Notes under the pieces: model-generated | The model's database searches: none | Told to the model about the DNA's origin: nothing | Seen by the model: the letters and a program-made list of their open reading frames with translations, nothing else | Program-made: the position numbers and the translations under genes | Shown: positions 50,111-59,500 of the stretch, piece by piece | Layout of the letters: each line of letters starts with the position of its first letter | How positions within the stretch are numbered: the first letter of the stretch is position 1 | Assembly (NCBI GenBank): GCA_017470165.1 | Contig: JAFUEX010000001.1 | Span: 1 to 64,000 of the forward strand | Direction: 5' to 3' | Origin: Alphaproteobacteria bacterium | GTDB lineage: Bacteria > Pseudomonadota > Alphaproteobacteria > RF32 > CAG-239 | Length of the DNA stretch: 64,000 bases

Positions 50111-50521
50111 TCAATTAAAGTTTGGAATCTTCTCGTATAAATCGCTGTTGGTAACGATTGAGCCACCCTCTTTTAAGCAGTAGTTATAAACATTGGTTTC
50201 ATCATATTTACGGCTACCTATCATCTGAAAGTTGGCTGTCAAATGTGGGTAAATATTCACAAGGCTATCTTTAAGGAAGTTGTAAAACTTCATCATCATA
50301 TTTGTTGGCACATCAACAATTATGTGTAAATGAGGTTGTTTGAAATCTTCCGAGCCAATCTCTTGAAATATGCCTATTTGATATTGTTTGTCTTTGTGTT
50401 TGTAATATCTTGAACCAAGATATTTTCGGTAATACTTCTTCAAAATTGTTGTGAAGTTGTTGAGTAAGTTGTTTTGAGATAAGTTCTCAATGTGTGGGTT
50501 AAATGTTAGAAAAATCTTCAT
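50111..50521 (-). CDS. HUH/YxxK Rep-like endonuclease (small)
   Basis: About 136 residues from ATG 50521 with AAAGGA upstream. The order of motifs fits rolling-circle Rep nucleases: a motif I-like IFLTFN (residues 3-8), motif II HUH as PHLHIIVD (H64 and H66), and a motif III YxxK, YCLK (Y114, K117). The whole protein is only the endonuclease domain; the helicase or primase domain found in longer Reps is missing. It would nick and religate single-stranded DNA at an origin; candidate sites lie just upstream (50600-50842). Function is inferred from motifs; an Inovirus/plasmid Rep or a small IS200-like transposase are alternatives. Confidence 0.72.
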   Translation of the reverse strand: MKIFLTFNPHIENLSQNNLLNNFTTILKKYYRKYLGSRYYKHKDKQYQIGIFQEIGSEDFKQPHLHIIVDVPTNMMMKFYNFLKDSLVNIYPHLTANFQMIGSRKYDETNVYNYCLKEGGSIVTNSDLYEKIPNFN

Positions 50522-50599
50522 CGTCAATCCTTTGATAATAGTGAATAATAGCCGATTTGTAAATCAGCCTGTTAAAAGTTCTAATATTTTCAGCCCTTG

Positions 50600-50842
50600 G
50601 CGGTGGGAGAATAACTACACCACCGCTTTATGCTTAATTTTTGGGAAAGTCGGTTGATGATGGACTTTCCCTGTCATCATCAACCACAAAATCATTTTAC
50701 CACACCAACCCGAGTTTTGGCAAAAATAAAATGACCTCAACCTTATTTATCGTGGAGTGATTAAAGTTTGTAATTGTGCTTAAAACGCTTGTAAATAAAG
50801 GGGTTTAAGCGGTGGTTATAACCACCGCCAAATAATATTATT
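50600..50842. repeat. Origin-like cluster of inverted repeats beside the Rep-like gene
   Basis: GCGGTGG (50600-50606) pairs with CCACCGC (50620-50626). GGAAAGTC (50644-50651) pairs with GACTTTCC (50663-50670), interleaved with GGTTGATGATG (50652-50662) paired with CATCATCAACC (50675-50685). A perfect 20-base palindrome GCGGTGGTTATAACCACCGC lies at 50809-50828, followed by the AT palindrome AATAATATTATT (50831-50842). No gene covers 50528-51104. The cluster starts about 80 bases upstream of the Rep-like start and resembles a plasmid origin with iterons. Confidence 0.65.
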
Positions 50843-50989
50843 AAATCGTGTCTATTAAAATCACTTGACATCAATAAAATAAAGGCTTATAAGTGTTCTC
50901 AACAATGAAACACAAGACACATTAAAAATACTCTTTATGATAAAATTGATTATGTAAAATCAGTTAGATAGAAAAAATATAATAGGGGT

Positions 50990-51006
50990 TCTTACTGCCC
51001 CTGCCA
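50990..51006 (+). repeat. Attachment site copy 2
   Basis: An exact copy of the last 17 bases of tRNA-Trp, preceded by AGGGG, which could pair with its CCCCT. No tRNA body is present here, so this is a junction scar, not a gene. Confidence 0.85.
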
Positions 51007-51012
51007 ATATTT

Positions 51013-51047
51013 GCCTAACTAATTGATTTAGTTAGGCAATTTTTTTT
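51013..51047 (+). terminator. Terminator hairpin copy 2
   Basis: GCCTAACTAA / TTAGTTAGGC followed by eight T, identical to the hairpin after tRNA-Trp. It precedes the second integrase gene by 58 bases. Confidence 0.88.
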
Positions 51048-51104
51048 GATTTTTTTTAAAAAGTGCTATTTTCCCAACTGCTACACAGGAGCATTTTTGA
51101 GAGC

Positions 51105-52877
51105 ATGAATGGACACAACAGATTGATAAGAAGAAATCACACCTACTATTTGAGGGCACGAGTCCCTGTAGCATTGGTGTATCTCGTTCATAAACAAGAG
51201 TTTTACTATTCATTACAAACGAACAACTATTACGAAGCTATTGCGAAATTATCAAAAGAGAGTCATAAAATAGATGTAAAGATTAACATTTTGAAGGCTC
51301 TTGATATGCTCATAAAGAATAAGCAGCTCGTAATACTGCCAGAAGATATTGACAAGATGGTGATACACAAGCTCCGTCAAGCAGAGGAAGTATTTGAGAA
51401 CTATGATACAGAAATAGCTGAAGAAAAGTATGACTATCAAAACCTATTGGTCTTCAATAAAGACACACCAACAACTATTAATAAGAATGAACACGAATTG
51501 GAATGTGTTGAACTCTTTATAAAAGAGTATTTTAATGACCTTAAGCAAAGCACAAGAACACATCACAGCATTGTTAAGATGATAGGAAGAGTTGATAAGG
51601 AAGAGATTCCCATCATTGCTGATAAAGCTAATCCACCTGAAGCAATTAAGCAAACAACAAAAGCCTTAAAGAGTGTTGAGAAGTATGTGCTTGATAAAAT
51701 AAACAGCATCGTTGAAGATACTGGCGACAACTTTAGCATTAACAATAGAGTGAAGCGTTGTCTGACAATCATTAATGCAGAAAAGAATGCAAGAGCGAGC
51801 GATGTAACTATTTCAACACCATGGAAGCAAGTATTCAAAGACTTTGCTATAGATAAGAAGAACAATGACAGGACTGGTGAGAATACTCTTAAGCAGAACA
51901 AACAATGCTTGGAAACCATTTTTGAAATCATTGGCAAGAACATTGTGGAACAGATTACAGCAGATGATTGCCGAAAGGTTTCGCAAAAAATTCACAACCT
52001 ACCAAAGAAGTGGAAAGAACGATATAGAGGACAAACGCTTACTGATATTTTGGCGAGAGAGAATAATGATGTGATTTCACTGACATCAGTAAAGAAGTAT
52101 CTGCGTGTATTTAAGGAGTTCTTGGAGTTCTGTAAAGTTAATCAATACATCCGAGATAGTTTCCAAAGTTTCATATCAATATCACGGAGAAAGGAATCCA
52201 TTGAAGTAACAGCCTTTACAAAAGATGAGCTGAAGAAAATCTTTGACCCGAAGACATACCCTCGTGTAATGGACAAGAAATACGCTTACCGCTACTGGAT
52301 TCCTTTGTTGGCATTGTTCCATCCTGTAAGGCTCAACGAAGTTTGCCAGCTCTACATTGAGGATGTGCGGCTAGACAAAGCTGTTTGGTATCTCAATCTT
52401 ACGAATGAACGGAAAGACCAGCACTTGAAGAATCCGCAATCAAAGAGAAGAATTCCTATCCATCCGCAAATATTAGAGTTAGGATTCTTGGAGTATATCA
52501 ACAGTATTAGAGAAGCATCATATAAGACTGAAGAGTATCCAGGGAGAGTGTTTTATCAACTGCATTACAGTGAGAAGAACCATTACATACAAGCCATTAG
52601 CCAATGGTTCGGTAGGTATCTGAAAAGTGTTGGCATTGAAAGCCGTTCAAAAGTGTTTCATAGCTACCGCCACAATGTTAAACAAGCCATGCGAGATGCT
52701 GACATTCCACAAGAGTTTCAAAATGCTTTAGCTGGTTGGTCTGGCAGCGACACTGGCGAAAGAGTTTATGGAGGAAACTTTCCTATCAAAAAGCTCAACA
52801 CCCAGTTATCAAAACTCAAGTATCCTTTTCTTAACCGAAACCTTGAGCGTATTGCCGCAAAGAATAAGATTAGATAG
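51105..52877 (+). CDS. int: Tyrosine recombinase (integrase) of element 2
   Basis: About 590 residues if begun at ATG 51105, matching the start of the first integrase (GHNRLIRRNHTYYLRAR). The longer start at 51063 adds 14 residues absent from the paralogue. Catalytic residues are Arg in HPVRLNE near residue 408, HSYRH near 519, GWSG near 543 and Tyr in RVYGG near 555. It aligns with the first integrase end to end with the same spacing, implying both recognise the same tRNA-Trp site. It has more G/C in codon third positions than the first copy's 3' half, suggesting a different recent history. Confidence 0.92.
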   Translation: MNGHNRLIRRNHTYYLRARVPVALVYLVHKQEFYYSLQTNNYYEAIAKLSKESHKIDVKINILKALDMLIKNKQLVILPEDIDKMVIHKLRQAEEVFENYDTEIAEEKYDYQNLLVFNKDTPTTINKNEHELECVELFIKEYFNDLKQSTRTHHSIVKMIGRVDKEEIPIIADKANPPEAIKQTTKALKSVEKYVLDKINSIVEDTGDNFSINNRVKRCLTIINAEKNARASDVTISTPWKQVFKDFAIDKKNNDRTGENTLKQNKQCLETIFEIIGKNIVEQITADDCRKVSQKIHNLPKKWKERYRGQTLTDILARENNDVISLTSVKKYLRVFKEFLEFCKVNQYIRDSFQSFISISRRKESIEVTAFTKDELKKIFDPKTYPRVMDKKYAYRYWIPLLALFHPVRLNEVCQLYIEDVRLDKAVWYLNLTNERKDQHLKNPQSKRRIPIHPQILELGFLEYINSIREASYKTEEYPGRVFYQLHYSEKNHYIQAISQWFGRYLKSVGIESRSKVFHSYRHNVKQAMRDADIPQEFQNALAGWSGSDTGERVYGGNFPIKKLNTQLSKLKYPFLNRNLERIAAKNKIR

Positions 52878-52920
52878 AGAAACCACCAATACTCCTCAAA
52901 GATAGGCTGTTTTTATATTG

Positions 52921-53541
52921 CTATTGAATAGTTGTGCTAGAGTCATTCAATCCATATCGTTTGATGAACCTTGATAAGGTCATATACTGCACATTCATTA
53001 TCTTTGATATTTGGTTCTTGGAAACCCCTTTGGCGAGTAGGTCTTGGATGCGTTTCAGGTTCTTAGCGAGCTTCAATCTCTTTGATTCTGCACCGACAGG
53101 TCTGCCGAGCTTTATTCCTTGCTCTTTCTTGGAGGCAAGCGAACACTTTGTCCTTTGGCTTATCAGGTCTCTTTCAATCTGCGAGGCAAGACCAAAAGCA
53201 AAGGCTAATACCTGCGATTGTAAGTCGTTTCCTAAATGATAGTTCTCTTTAATCGTGATGACCTGACAATTCTTGTTTAGGCAGGTTTGCAAGATTGAAA
53301 ATGTTTCGGGAACCGAGCGAGAAATCCTTGAGAGTTCCGAGCAAATCAAAACATCTCCGTCCTTAATCTCTTCCACTAAGGCTCCGAGTTTGCGTTTGTT
53401 CAAAGGTTTTCGTGATGAAATGGTTTCTTCCACCCAAACATCAATTTTCATATCGTGTTTGGCGGCATAATCGCTGATTTCATACTCCATGTGTTCAAAC
53501 GATTGCTTCTCGGTGCTTTTGCGGATGTATCCGTAAATCAT
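52921..53541 (-). CDS. Serine recombinase (resolvase/invertase type) of element 2
   Basis: A 206-residue protein. The catalytic domain has Ser9 in YIRKST and CSELSRISRS near residue 71. The E-helix region ..ASQIERDLISQRT.. is near 122-134, then a DNA-binding C-terminus with GRPVG and an HTH (SKNQISKIMNVQYMTLSRF). It resembles Hin/Mpi-type invertases or resolvases. It is convergent with the integrase gene, the same arrangement as in element 1, but differs strongly in sequence from the first serine recombinase. Confidence 0.9.
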   Translation of the reverse strand: MIYGYIRKSTEKQSFEHMEYEISDYAAKHDMKIDVWVEETISSRKPLNKRKLGALVEEIKDGDVLICSELSRISRSVPETFSILQTCLNKNCQVITIKENYHLGNDLQSQVLAFAFGLASQIERDLISQRTKCSLASKKEQGIKLGRPVGAESKRLKLAKNLKRIQDLLAKGVSKNQISKIMNVQYMTLSRFIKRYGLNDSSTTIQ

Positions 53542-53814
53542 AAAATTCTCCTTTTGATATATTTATCGGAGAATCAAAGGATTGCGAGCAAAATGTTCTG
53601 CTGTTTTAACGAACAATTAAATCAACTAATTTTTTAAGTATTTTGTTGAGATGTAATTTTAGGCTCGTGAGGATATATAATTCCTTGAAACATAAGGGGT
53701 TCAAGGGATTTAAAAGGTTAATTTTGCACTATTCATTTAGTAAGATAACCGCCTTCAACACAAATGTTCGTTTCTGTTAAGTCCGAATCAGGTGCAATTT
53801 AATGGAATTTGAAT

Positions 53815-54327
53815 ATGAGTAAGACCTGTGCTTTTCTTGGAAATGATTACGATAAAATATTCGGTAAGCCTTGCTGGCATCACACACCTGAAGGGTTAAA
53901 AGAACGAATTAAAGACGAAATCATCAATTTAATTAAAAATGAAGATGTTACCGAGTTTCTGGTCGGAGAGCTTGGAGGCTATGAAAAAGATGCTTATGAT
54001 ACGGTTTTAGAGGTGCAGAAGGAATATCCGAGCATCCGAGTAATCCTCGTTATCTCAAAAATAACCGAATTACACGAGGTGGGCGAATGTGATGCTCACT
54101 ATGCTCACCAGCGCAGACCTTGCAATGACTGGATTTACCCCGACAAATGTGCAACTGGTTACAGAAGGTTGTGTATTGTCTATCGTAACCGCTATATCAT
54201 AGAAAACACGGACTTTATCATCGCTTATAACAAACGACAAGGACGAGCCTACGAATTCTGCAAGCAAGCCAAAGGCAAAGGTGTCAAAGTGATTGAATTG
54301 GCAGAAGAATTTAAACAAATGTCATAA
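53815..54327 (+). CDS. SLOG/YpsA-like (DUF1273-type) protein
   Basis: About 170 residues. The N-terminus TCAFLGN followed by a helical region and VGELGGYEKDAYDTVLEVQKEYPS, then a run of beta strands, fits the Rossmann-like SLOG superfamily (DprA/YpsA/LOG). SLOG proteins bind nucleotides or NAD-derived signals, and some are sensors in anti-phage systems. A Cys-rich insert (HAQRRPCNDWIYPDKCATGYRRLC) is unusual. It stands alone between the recombinase and the DUF4365-like gene; a defence role is inferred from context. Confidence 0.62.
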   Translation: MSKTCAFLGNDYDKIFGKPCWHHTPEGLKERIKDEIINLIKNEDVTEFLVGELGGYEKDAYDTVLEVQKEYPSIRVILVISKITELHEVGECDAHYAHQRRPCNDWIYPDKCATGYRRLCIVYRNRYIIENTDFIIAYNKRQGRAYEFCKQAKGKGVKVIELAEEFKQMS

Positions 54328-54523
54328 ATTGGCAGAAGTGCTTATTTTTGATGACTTTTGAAAATATTTTAGTTGATTCCACTTTAATCATGTTTATAAT
54401 AAACAACCAACGAGAAATTAATCACTATTTAACCTGAAGAAATGCTTAGAAAATTTAAAATAGTAATATGGAAAAAGACAAATTTGTCTACGATTAAGTT
54501 TCTGCTATTTGCAGGAGATAAAA

Positions 54524-56269
54524 ATGGATAATTCTGAAATAGAAGCATCTGCAGTCGGTTCTGTCCATAGCAAATTAAATGATACAGGATTTATTAATGT
54601 GTCGGATATTAAAGAAGGAGACAAATTTCCTATATGGGATGGAAATATATTAGTTTATTCTTCTGATAAACAAAAAAATAATGAAACTATACGATATAAA
54701 ATTCCTATTCAAATTAAAGGAACAGAAGCAAAGATAGAGAAATCATTAAAATATAATATTAGAACGAACGATTTAAAAAAATACTGTAAAGATGGAGGCG
54801 TTTTATATTTTGTTGTTCAAGTGATTAGAGGACATTCTGAAAACAATAAAGTTTTTTATATAGATTTATTACCAGCAAAAATTAAAAGAATATTACAAAA
54901 TAAAGAAAAAAATGGTAAAATAAGTATTGATATTAAAAATCTACCTTCCAGTAGAGAAGAATTAGTAAATTTAATATTTAATTTTGGTTTAAATAGAGAG
55001 AAACAAGCAGATTTTATTCCTATTGACAAATATACACTTGCTGATTTTAAAGAAATATGTTTGCACTATGAAACTCCATTCAAAACCACTCCAAATGACA
55101 TTTTATTAAATTTCAGTGGCTACGCGTACGGATATAAGGATAATATACCTTATCCGTTTGAAATACCCAAAGGAGCAATTAGCCATACTATTAGTGCACC
55201 ACTTAAAATATCAATAAATGAAACAGAATGTTTTAAAAATTGCGAATTAAGAAAAGATATTAACACATTAACTTTAATAATAAATCATAACATTGAATTT
55301 ATATATAATAATGAAAATAAAAATGTGAAATGTAACCTTTTATTACAAGGAACACTTCGTAATTACATTGAAAGCACAAAATTTTTATTAGAAGTACATA
55401 AATACAGGCATTTTTATGTCAATGGGTATAAGCAAGATTGCCCTTTTGAAAAAGATGATACATCTGTATTAGAAAGCAATTTAAAATACTATGAGGAATT
55501 GAAAAAGGCTTTTGATGAAAGTGGGGTAAAAGAAGATATAGAACTTCATCAATTTAATGAAAATGATAATAAGAATGCAACTATTCTTATAAATGCCTTT
55601 GTTTATAATCAAGATATAGCTCTTAAAACAGATGCAGAAGGATATGTTTTAGATTTTCATATATTAGATAAAACTATAACTTGTCTAGCATTTCGTAACA
55701 AAACAGGAAAATATAATTTCAAGAGATTTCCTATTGAAGGAATTGTAACAGTAGAAAAAAATGGAAATTTATTAAGAGTTCCATCTATTTTGATGCTTAA
55801 AAGACAACATTTAAAAAATTCTATTAACATTCAAATTGATTCGTTTTTAGATTATATAAAAAAATGTCCTATTTCACCCTATTACTTAGATATTGTAAAT
55901 GAAACAGCTCTAGAACTAATGGCTGCCTATGATGATATTAACAAAAGTAGCTTATTAGATACTGCAGAAAATATAATAAATTGGATAGAAGACAAAAATA
56001 AGGATGAAAAATCAGCTGTGGTATATCATTTAAATCTACTTCAGTGTAAGATAAGGAAAAATAAAAAATTATCTAATGAAGATAAAGATTATCTCCATAC
56101 ATTAGTTGAAGAAAATAATGCTCCAATACTTAAATATGGTGCTTATATTTTGTTACAAGATAAACAAGGAGCGGAAAGACAATTTAAGAAATTGGGTCAA
56201 GATGACCAAAATAATATTAAAAAGTTCCCTATTTATAAACTATGGGAACAGTTGAATAATAACACTTAA
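54524..56269 (+). CDS. DUF4365-like nuclease candidate with long helical C-terminus
   Basis: About 581 residues from ATG 54524 with an excellent GCAGGAG site. The first 130 residues resemble a DUF4365 / restriction-endonuclease-like fold: FPIWDGNILVY (D39) then IPIQIKGTEAK (Q63, K65), and later a strand LYFVVQVI. The D...QxK pattern fits a metal-dependent nuclease, but the first acidic residue is not certain. The remainder has no recognised domain: a beta-rich middle and a C-terminal alpha-helical part (about 430-580) that could be TPR-like. It might be a stand-alone antiviral effector. Strongly A/T-rich. Confidence 0.55.
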   Translation: MDNSEIEASAVGSVHSKLNDTGFINVSDIKEGDKFPIWDGNILVYSSDKQKNNETIRYKIPIQIKGTEAKIEKSLKYNIRTNDLKKYCKDGGVLYFVVQVIRGHSENNKVFYIDLLPAKIKRILQNKEKNGKISIDIKNLPSSREELVNLIFNFGLNREKQADFIPIDKYTLADFKEICLHYETPFKTTPNDILLNFSGYAYGYKDNIPYPFEIPKGAISHTISAPLKISINETECFKNCELRKDINTLTLIINHNIEFIYNNENKNVKCNLLLQGTLRNYIESTKFLLEVHKYRHFYVNGYKQDCPFEKDDTSVLESNLKYYEELKKAFDESGVKEDIELHQFNENDNKNATILINAFVYNQDIALKTDAEGYVLDFHILDKTITCLAFRNKTGKYNFKRFPIEGIVTVEKNGNLLRVPSILMLKRQHLKNSINIQIDSFLDYIKKCPISPYYLDIVNETALELMAAYDDINKSSLLDTAENIINWIEDKNKDEKSAVVYHLNLLQCKIRKNKKLSNEDKDYLHTLVEENNAPILKYGAYILLQDKQGAERQFKKLGQDDQNNIKKFPIYKLWEQLNNNT

Positions 56270-56500
56270 TTACAGATGTATATATCTAACATTTCATAGC
56301 ATATCTGTGTAAAGCAGACTAATCAACGCTTAGAAAATTGGTAATTTTTGGCAGTAAACACAGGAAAAATCACATTTTGCTAGAAAATTTAATGTCATGA
56401 GCTTTAGAATACTCATGGCAACAATCACAAGATTCTAATTGATTTTTAATAATTGATAACTTATGATTTTTCTAATATTTAACCAATATAGAGAAATACA

Positions 56501-59500
56501 ATGCCTATAGCGAACTATATTAACGAAATTAACAAAAGATATAAAACCGGAATATCACGCGAGCACTCTTACCGCGGAGATTTGCAAAGTTTGATAGAAA
56601 CGCTTGTTACAGGTATTATTGCGACCAACGAACCGGCACGAATTGAGTGTGGAGCTCCAGATTATGTTATAACCAAAAACAATATTCCGCTTGGATATAT
56701 TGAAGCTAAAGACCTTGATGATGATTTAGACAACAAGAATCATAAGGAGCAATTTGACCGTTATCGTAATAGTTTAAACAACCTTATCATTACCAATTAT
56801 TTGGAATTTCGTTTTTATAGAGATGGTGAAAAAGTTAATACAATCCGTATAGGTCATATTGAAAATGGGAAAGTTGTTGCCAATACAGAGCATTTCCAAG
56901 CATTTAATGATTTAATTGTTAATTTTTGTGCTTATAGAGGACAAACGATACATTCTGCTTCAAAATTAGCTAAAATGATGGCAGGCAAGGCAAGATTATT
57001 AGCTGATGTTATCAAAAATGCCTTAAACAGTAAAGACGAAAGCTATGATAATCGCACTCTTCAAGACCAAATGATAGCTTTTCAAAAAATCTTAATCAGC
57101 GATATCTCTAAAGAAGAATTCGCTGATGTTTATGCTCAAACTATTGCTTATGGTATGTTTGCCGGTCGTTTGAATGATAGCACTTTAGAAAATTTTTCAA
57201 GGCAGGAGGCTTGTGAGTGCATTCCGAAGTCCAATCCTTTTTTGCGTAATTTATTCAGTTACATTGCCGGACCAACTCTTGATGACCGTATTAAATGGAT
57301 TGTTGATGATTTGGCAGATGTATTTGTTGCCGTTAATTTGCACGATATTTTAAAATCTTTCGGCAAAGCAACCAAGACCCAAGACCCGATAATCCATTTT
57401 TATGAAACCTTTTTGAGCGAATACGACCCGAAACTTCGTAAATCTCGTGGGGTTTGGTACACACCGCAACCTGTTGTTAATTTTATTGTACGTGCTGTTG
57501 ATGATATATTAAAAAGCGAATTTGGACTTTCAGAAGGTTTGGCGGACACTTCTAAAATAACTCTTTCAATTAAAGACAGTAAATATGGAACAACTAAAAA
57601 AGGCGACAAACTGGCTACAATCAAAAAAGATGTCCATCGTGTGCAGATATTAGACCCAGCTACCGGAACAGGAACATTTTTAGCCGAGGTGGTTCGGCAA
57701 ATTCACGAGAAGTTCATTGCTATGCAAGGAATGTGGTCAAGCTATGTAGAACAACATTTACTACCGAGATTACATGGTTTTGAGATTTTAATGGCATCTT
57801 ATGCCATGGCACATCTGAAGTTAGATTTGATTTTGAAGGAAACCGGTTATCAGGCAACAAATAATGACCGTTTGAAGATTTATTTAACAAATAGCTTGGA
57901 AGAGCCGCATCCAGATAGCGGAACCTTATTTGCCAGTTGGTTATCACAAGAAGCAAGCGAGGCTAATGAGATTAAACGGGATGTTCCGGTAATGGTGGTT
58001 TTAGGTAATCCTCCATATAGCGGTGAAAGTTCAAATAAAGGTGAATGGATAACAAACCTGATAGATGTTTATAAACAAGAGCCGACAGGAGGCAGATTGC
58101 AAGAAAAGAATCCTAAGTGGATTAATGATGATTATGTTAAGTTTATTCGCTATGCTGAACAATTTATTGAAAAGAATAACACGGGTATTTTAGCATATAT
58201 TAACAATCATAGCTTCTTGGATAATCCAACGTTTCGTGGTATGCGTTGGCACTTACTAAACACTTTTGATAAAATTTATATTTTGGATTTGCACGGTAAT
58301 GCCAAGAAAAAAGAAACTTGTCCAGATGGTTCAAAAGATGAAAATGTTTTTGATATTCAACAAGGTGTGTCTATAAATTTGTTTATTAAGATAGATAATA
58401 AGCGAAGAGGACAGCTTGCAGAAGTTTATCATTATGACCTTTACGGTAAAAGAGAAGGCAAATATGAGTTTTTAGCAGACCATAACTTGAGTAATATAGA
58501 TTTCAATAAATTAGAACATCAGGCACCATATTATTTCTTTGTGAAGAAAGACTTTGGACTATCCAAGAAATACGATAAAGGTTTTGGTATTACGGAACTG
58601 TTTAATATTAATAATGTTGGTATTGTTACGGCCAAAGACAGTATACTTGTAAAAGAAACAGCTGATGAACTTTCATCTTCTGTTGCGTCTTATTACAATA
58701 TTGAGGCTGATAGCAGTAAAATACAGTCAGTTACATATCGTCCATTTGATAACAAATATGTTTATTATGATACCACCTATATTGAACGCCCTCGTGAAGC
58801 TGTTATGAAACATTTTCTTCATAGATATAATTTAGGATTAATAGCAAAAAGAGGATTTACTCAACTAGAGGCAATGAGTGGTTTTATTACAAAATCCATT
58901 ATTGATTTTAGAAGTTGGTCATGTGCAGGAATGCAAGGTGGTGACTATATTTTTCCACTTTACATTTATGAAGATTTGGATAATTCTCGGCATCCGAACT
59001 TTAATAACGAGATTATTCAAAAGGTTGCTGAAGGATTAAAATTAAAGTTTACAGAAGAAAAAACGGATGAAAAAGATACTTTTGCTCCGATAGATGTTTT
59101 GGATTACATTTATGCTGTGTTACACTCACCCAAATATCGTGAAACCTATAAAGAGTTCTTAAAGATTGATTTCCCGAAAATTCCATATCCAACCGATAAA
59201 ACAAAATTCTGGAAGTTGGTTGATTTAGGTTCGCAAATTCGCAAAATACATTTACTTGAAAGCGATAAATTAAACACTTTAACCATCGGCTACCCGATAA
59301 GTGGCGATAATATTGTAACAAAATTGAGCTATTCGGATGAAAAAGTGTTTATTAACGACATCCAATATTTTGATAAGGTTCCGGAAGTCGCTTGGAATTT
59401 TTATATCGGAGGTTACCAACCGGCACAAAAATGGCTCAAAGACCGTAAAGGTAAGGAATTATCCTTTGATGATATCAAACACTATTCGCAAATCATCAAT

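Larger units (their letters stand above)
44454..51006. mobile_element. Integrative element 1 (about 6.5 kb) in tRNA-Trp
   Basis: Bounded by the 17-base direct repeat of the tRNA 3' end (44454-44470 and 50990-51006). Contents: tyrosine integrase, a 151-residue hypothetical protein, a serine recombinase, a small membrane protein, a NERD protein, a lipoprotein, two small hypothetical proteins, and a HUH Rep-like protein beside an origin-like repeat cluster. The DNA is visibly A/T-richer than the core. The integrase at one end and Rep at the other suggest an integrated plasmid-like element that could replicate after excision. No relaxase, mating-pair or phage structural genes are present. Confidence 0.75.

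Noticed and set aside
50831-50842. TAATATTA-type nonanucleotide of CRESS-DNA virus origins
   Set aside because: The match is only part of an A/T palindrome, not in the loop of a hairpin, and is expected by chance in A/T-rich DNA.
50984-51006. A second tRNA gene at the distal attachment site
   Set aside because: Only the 3' end is repeated; D, anticodon and T arms are missing.
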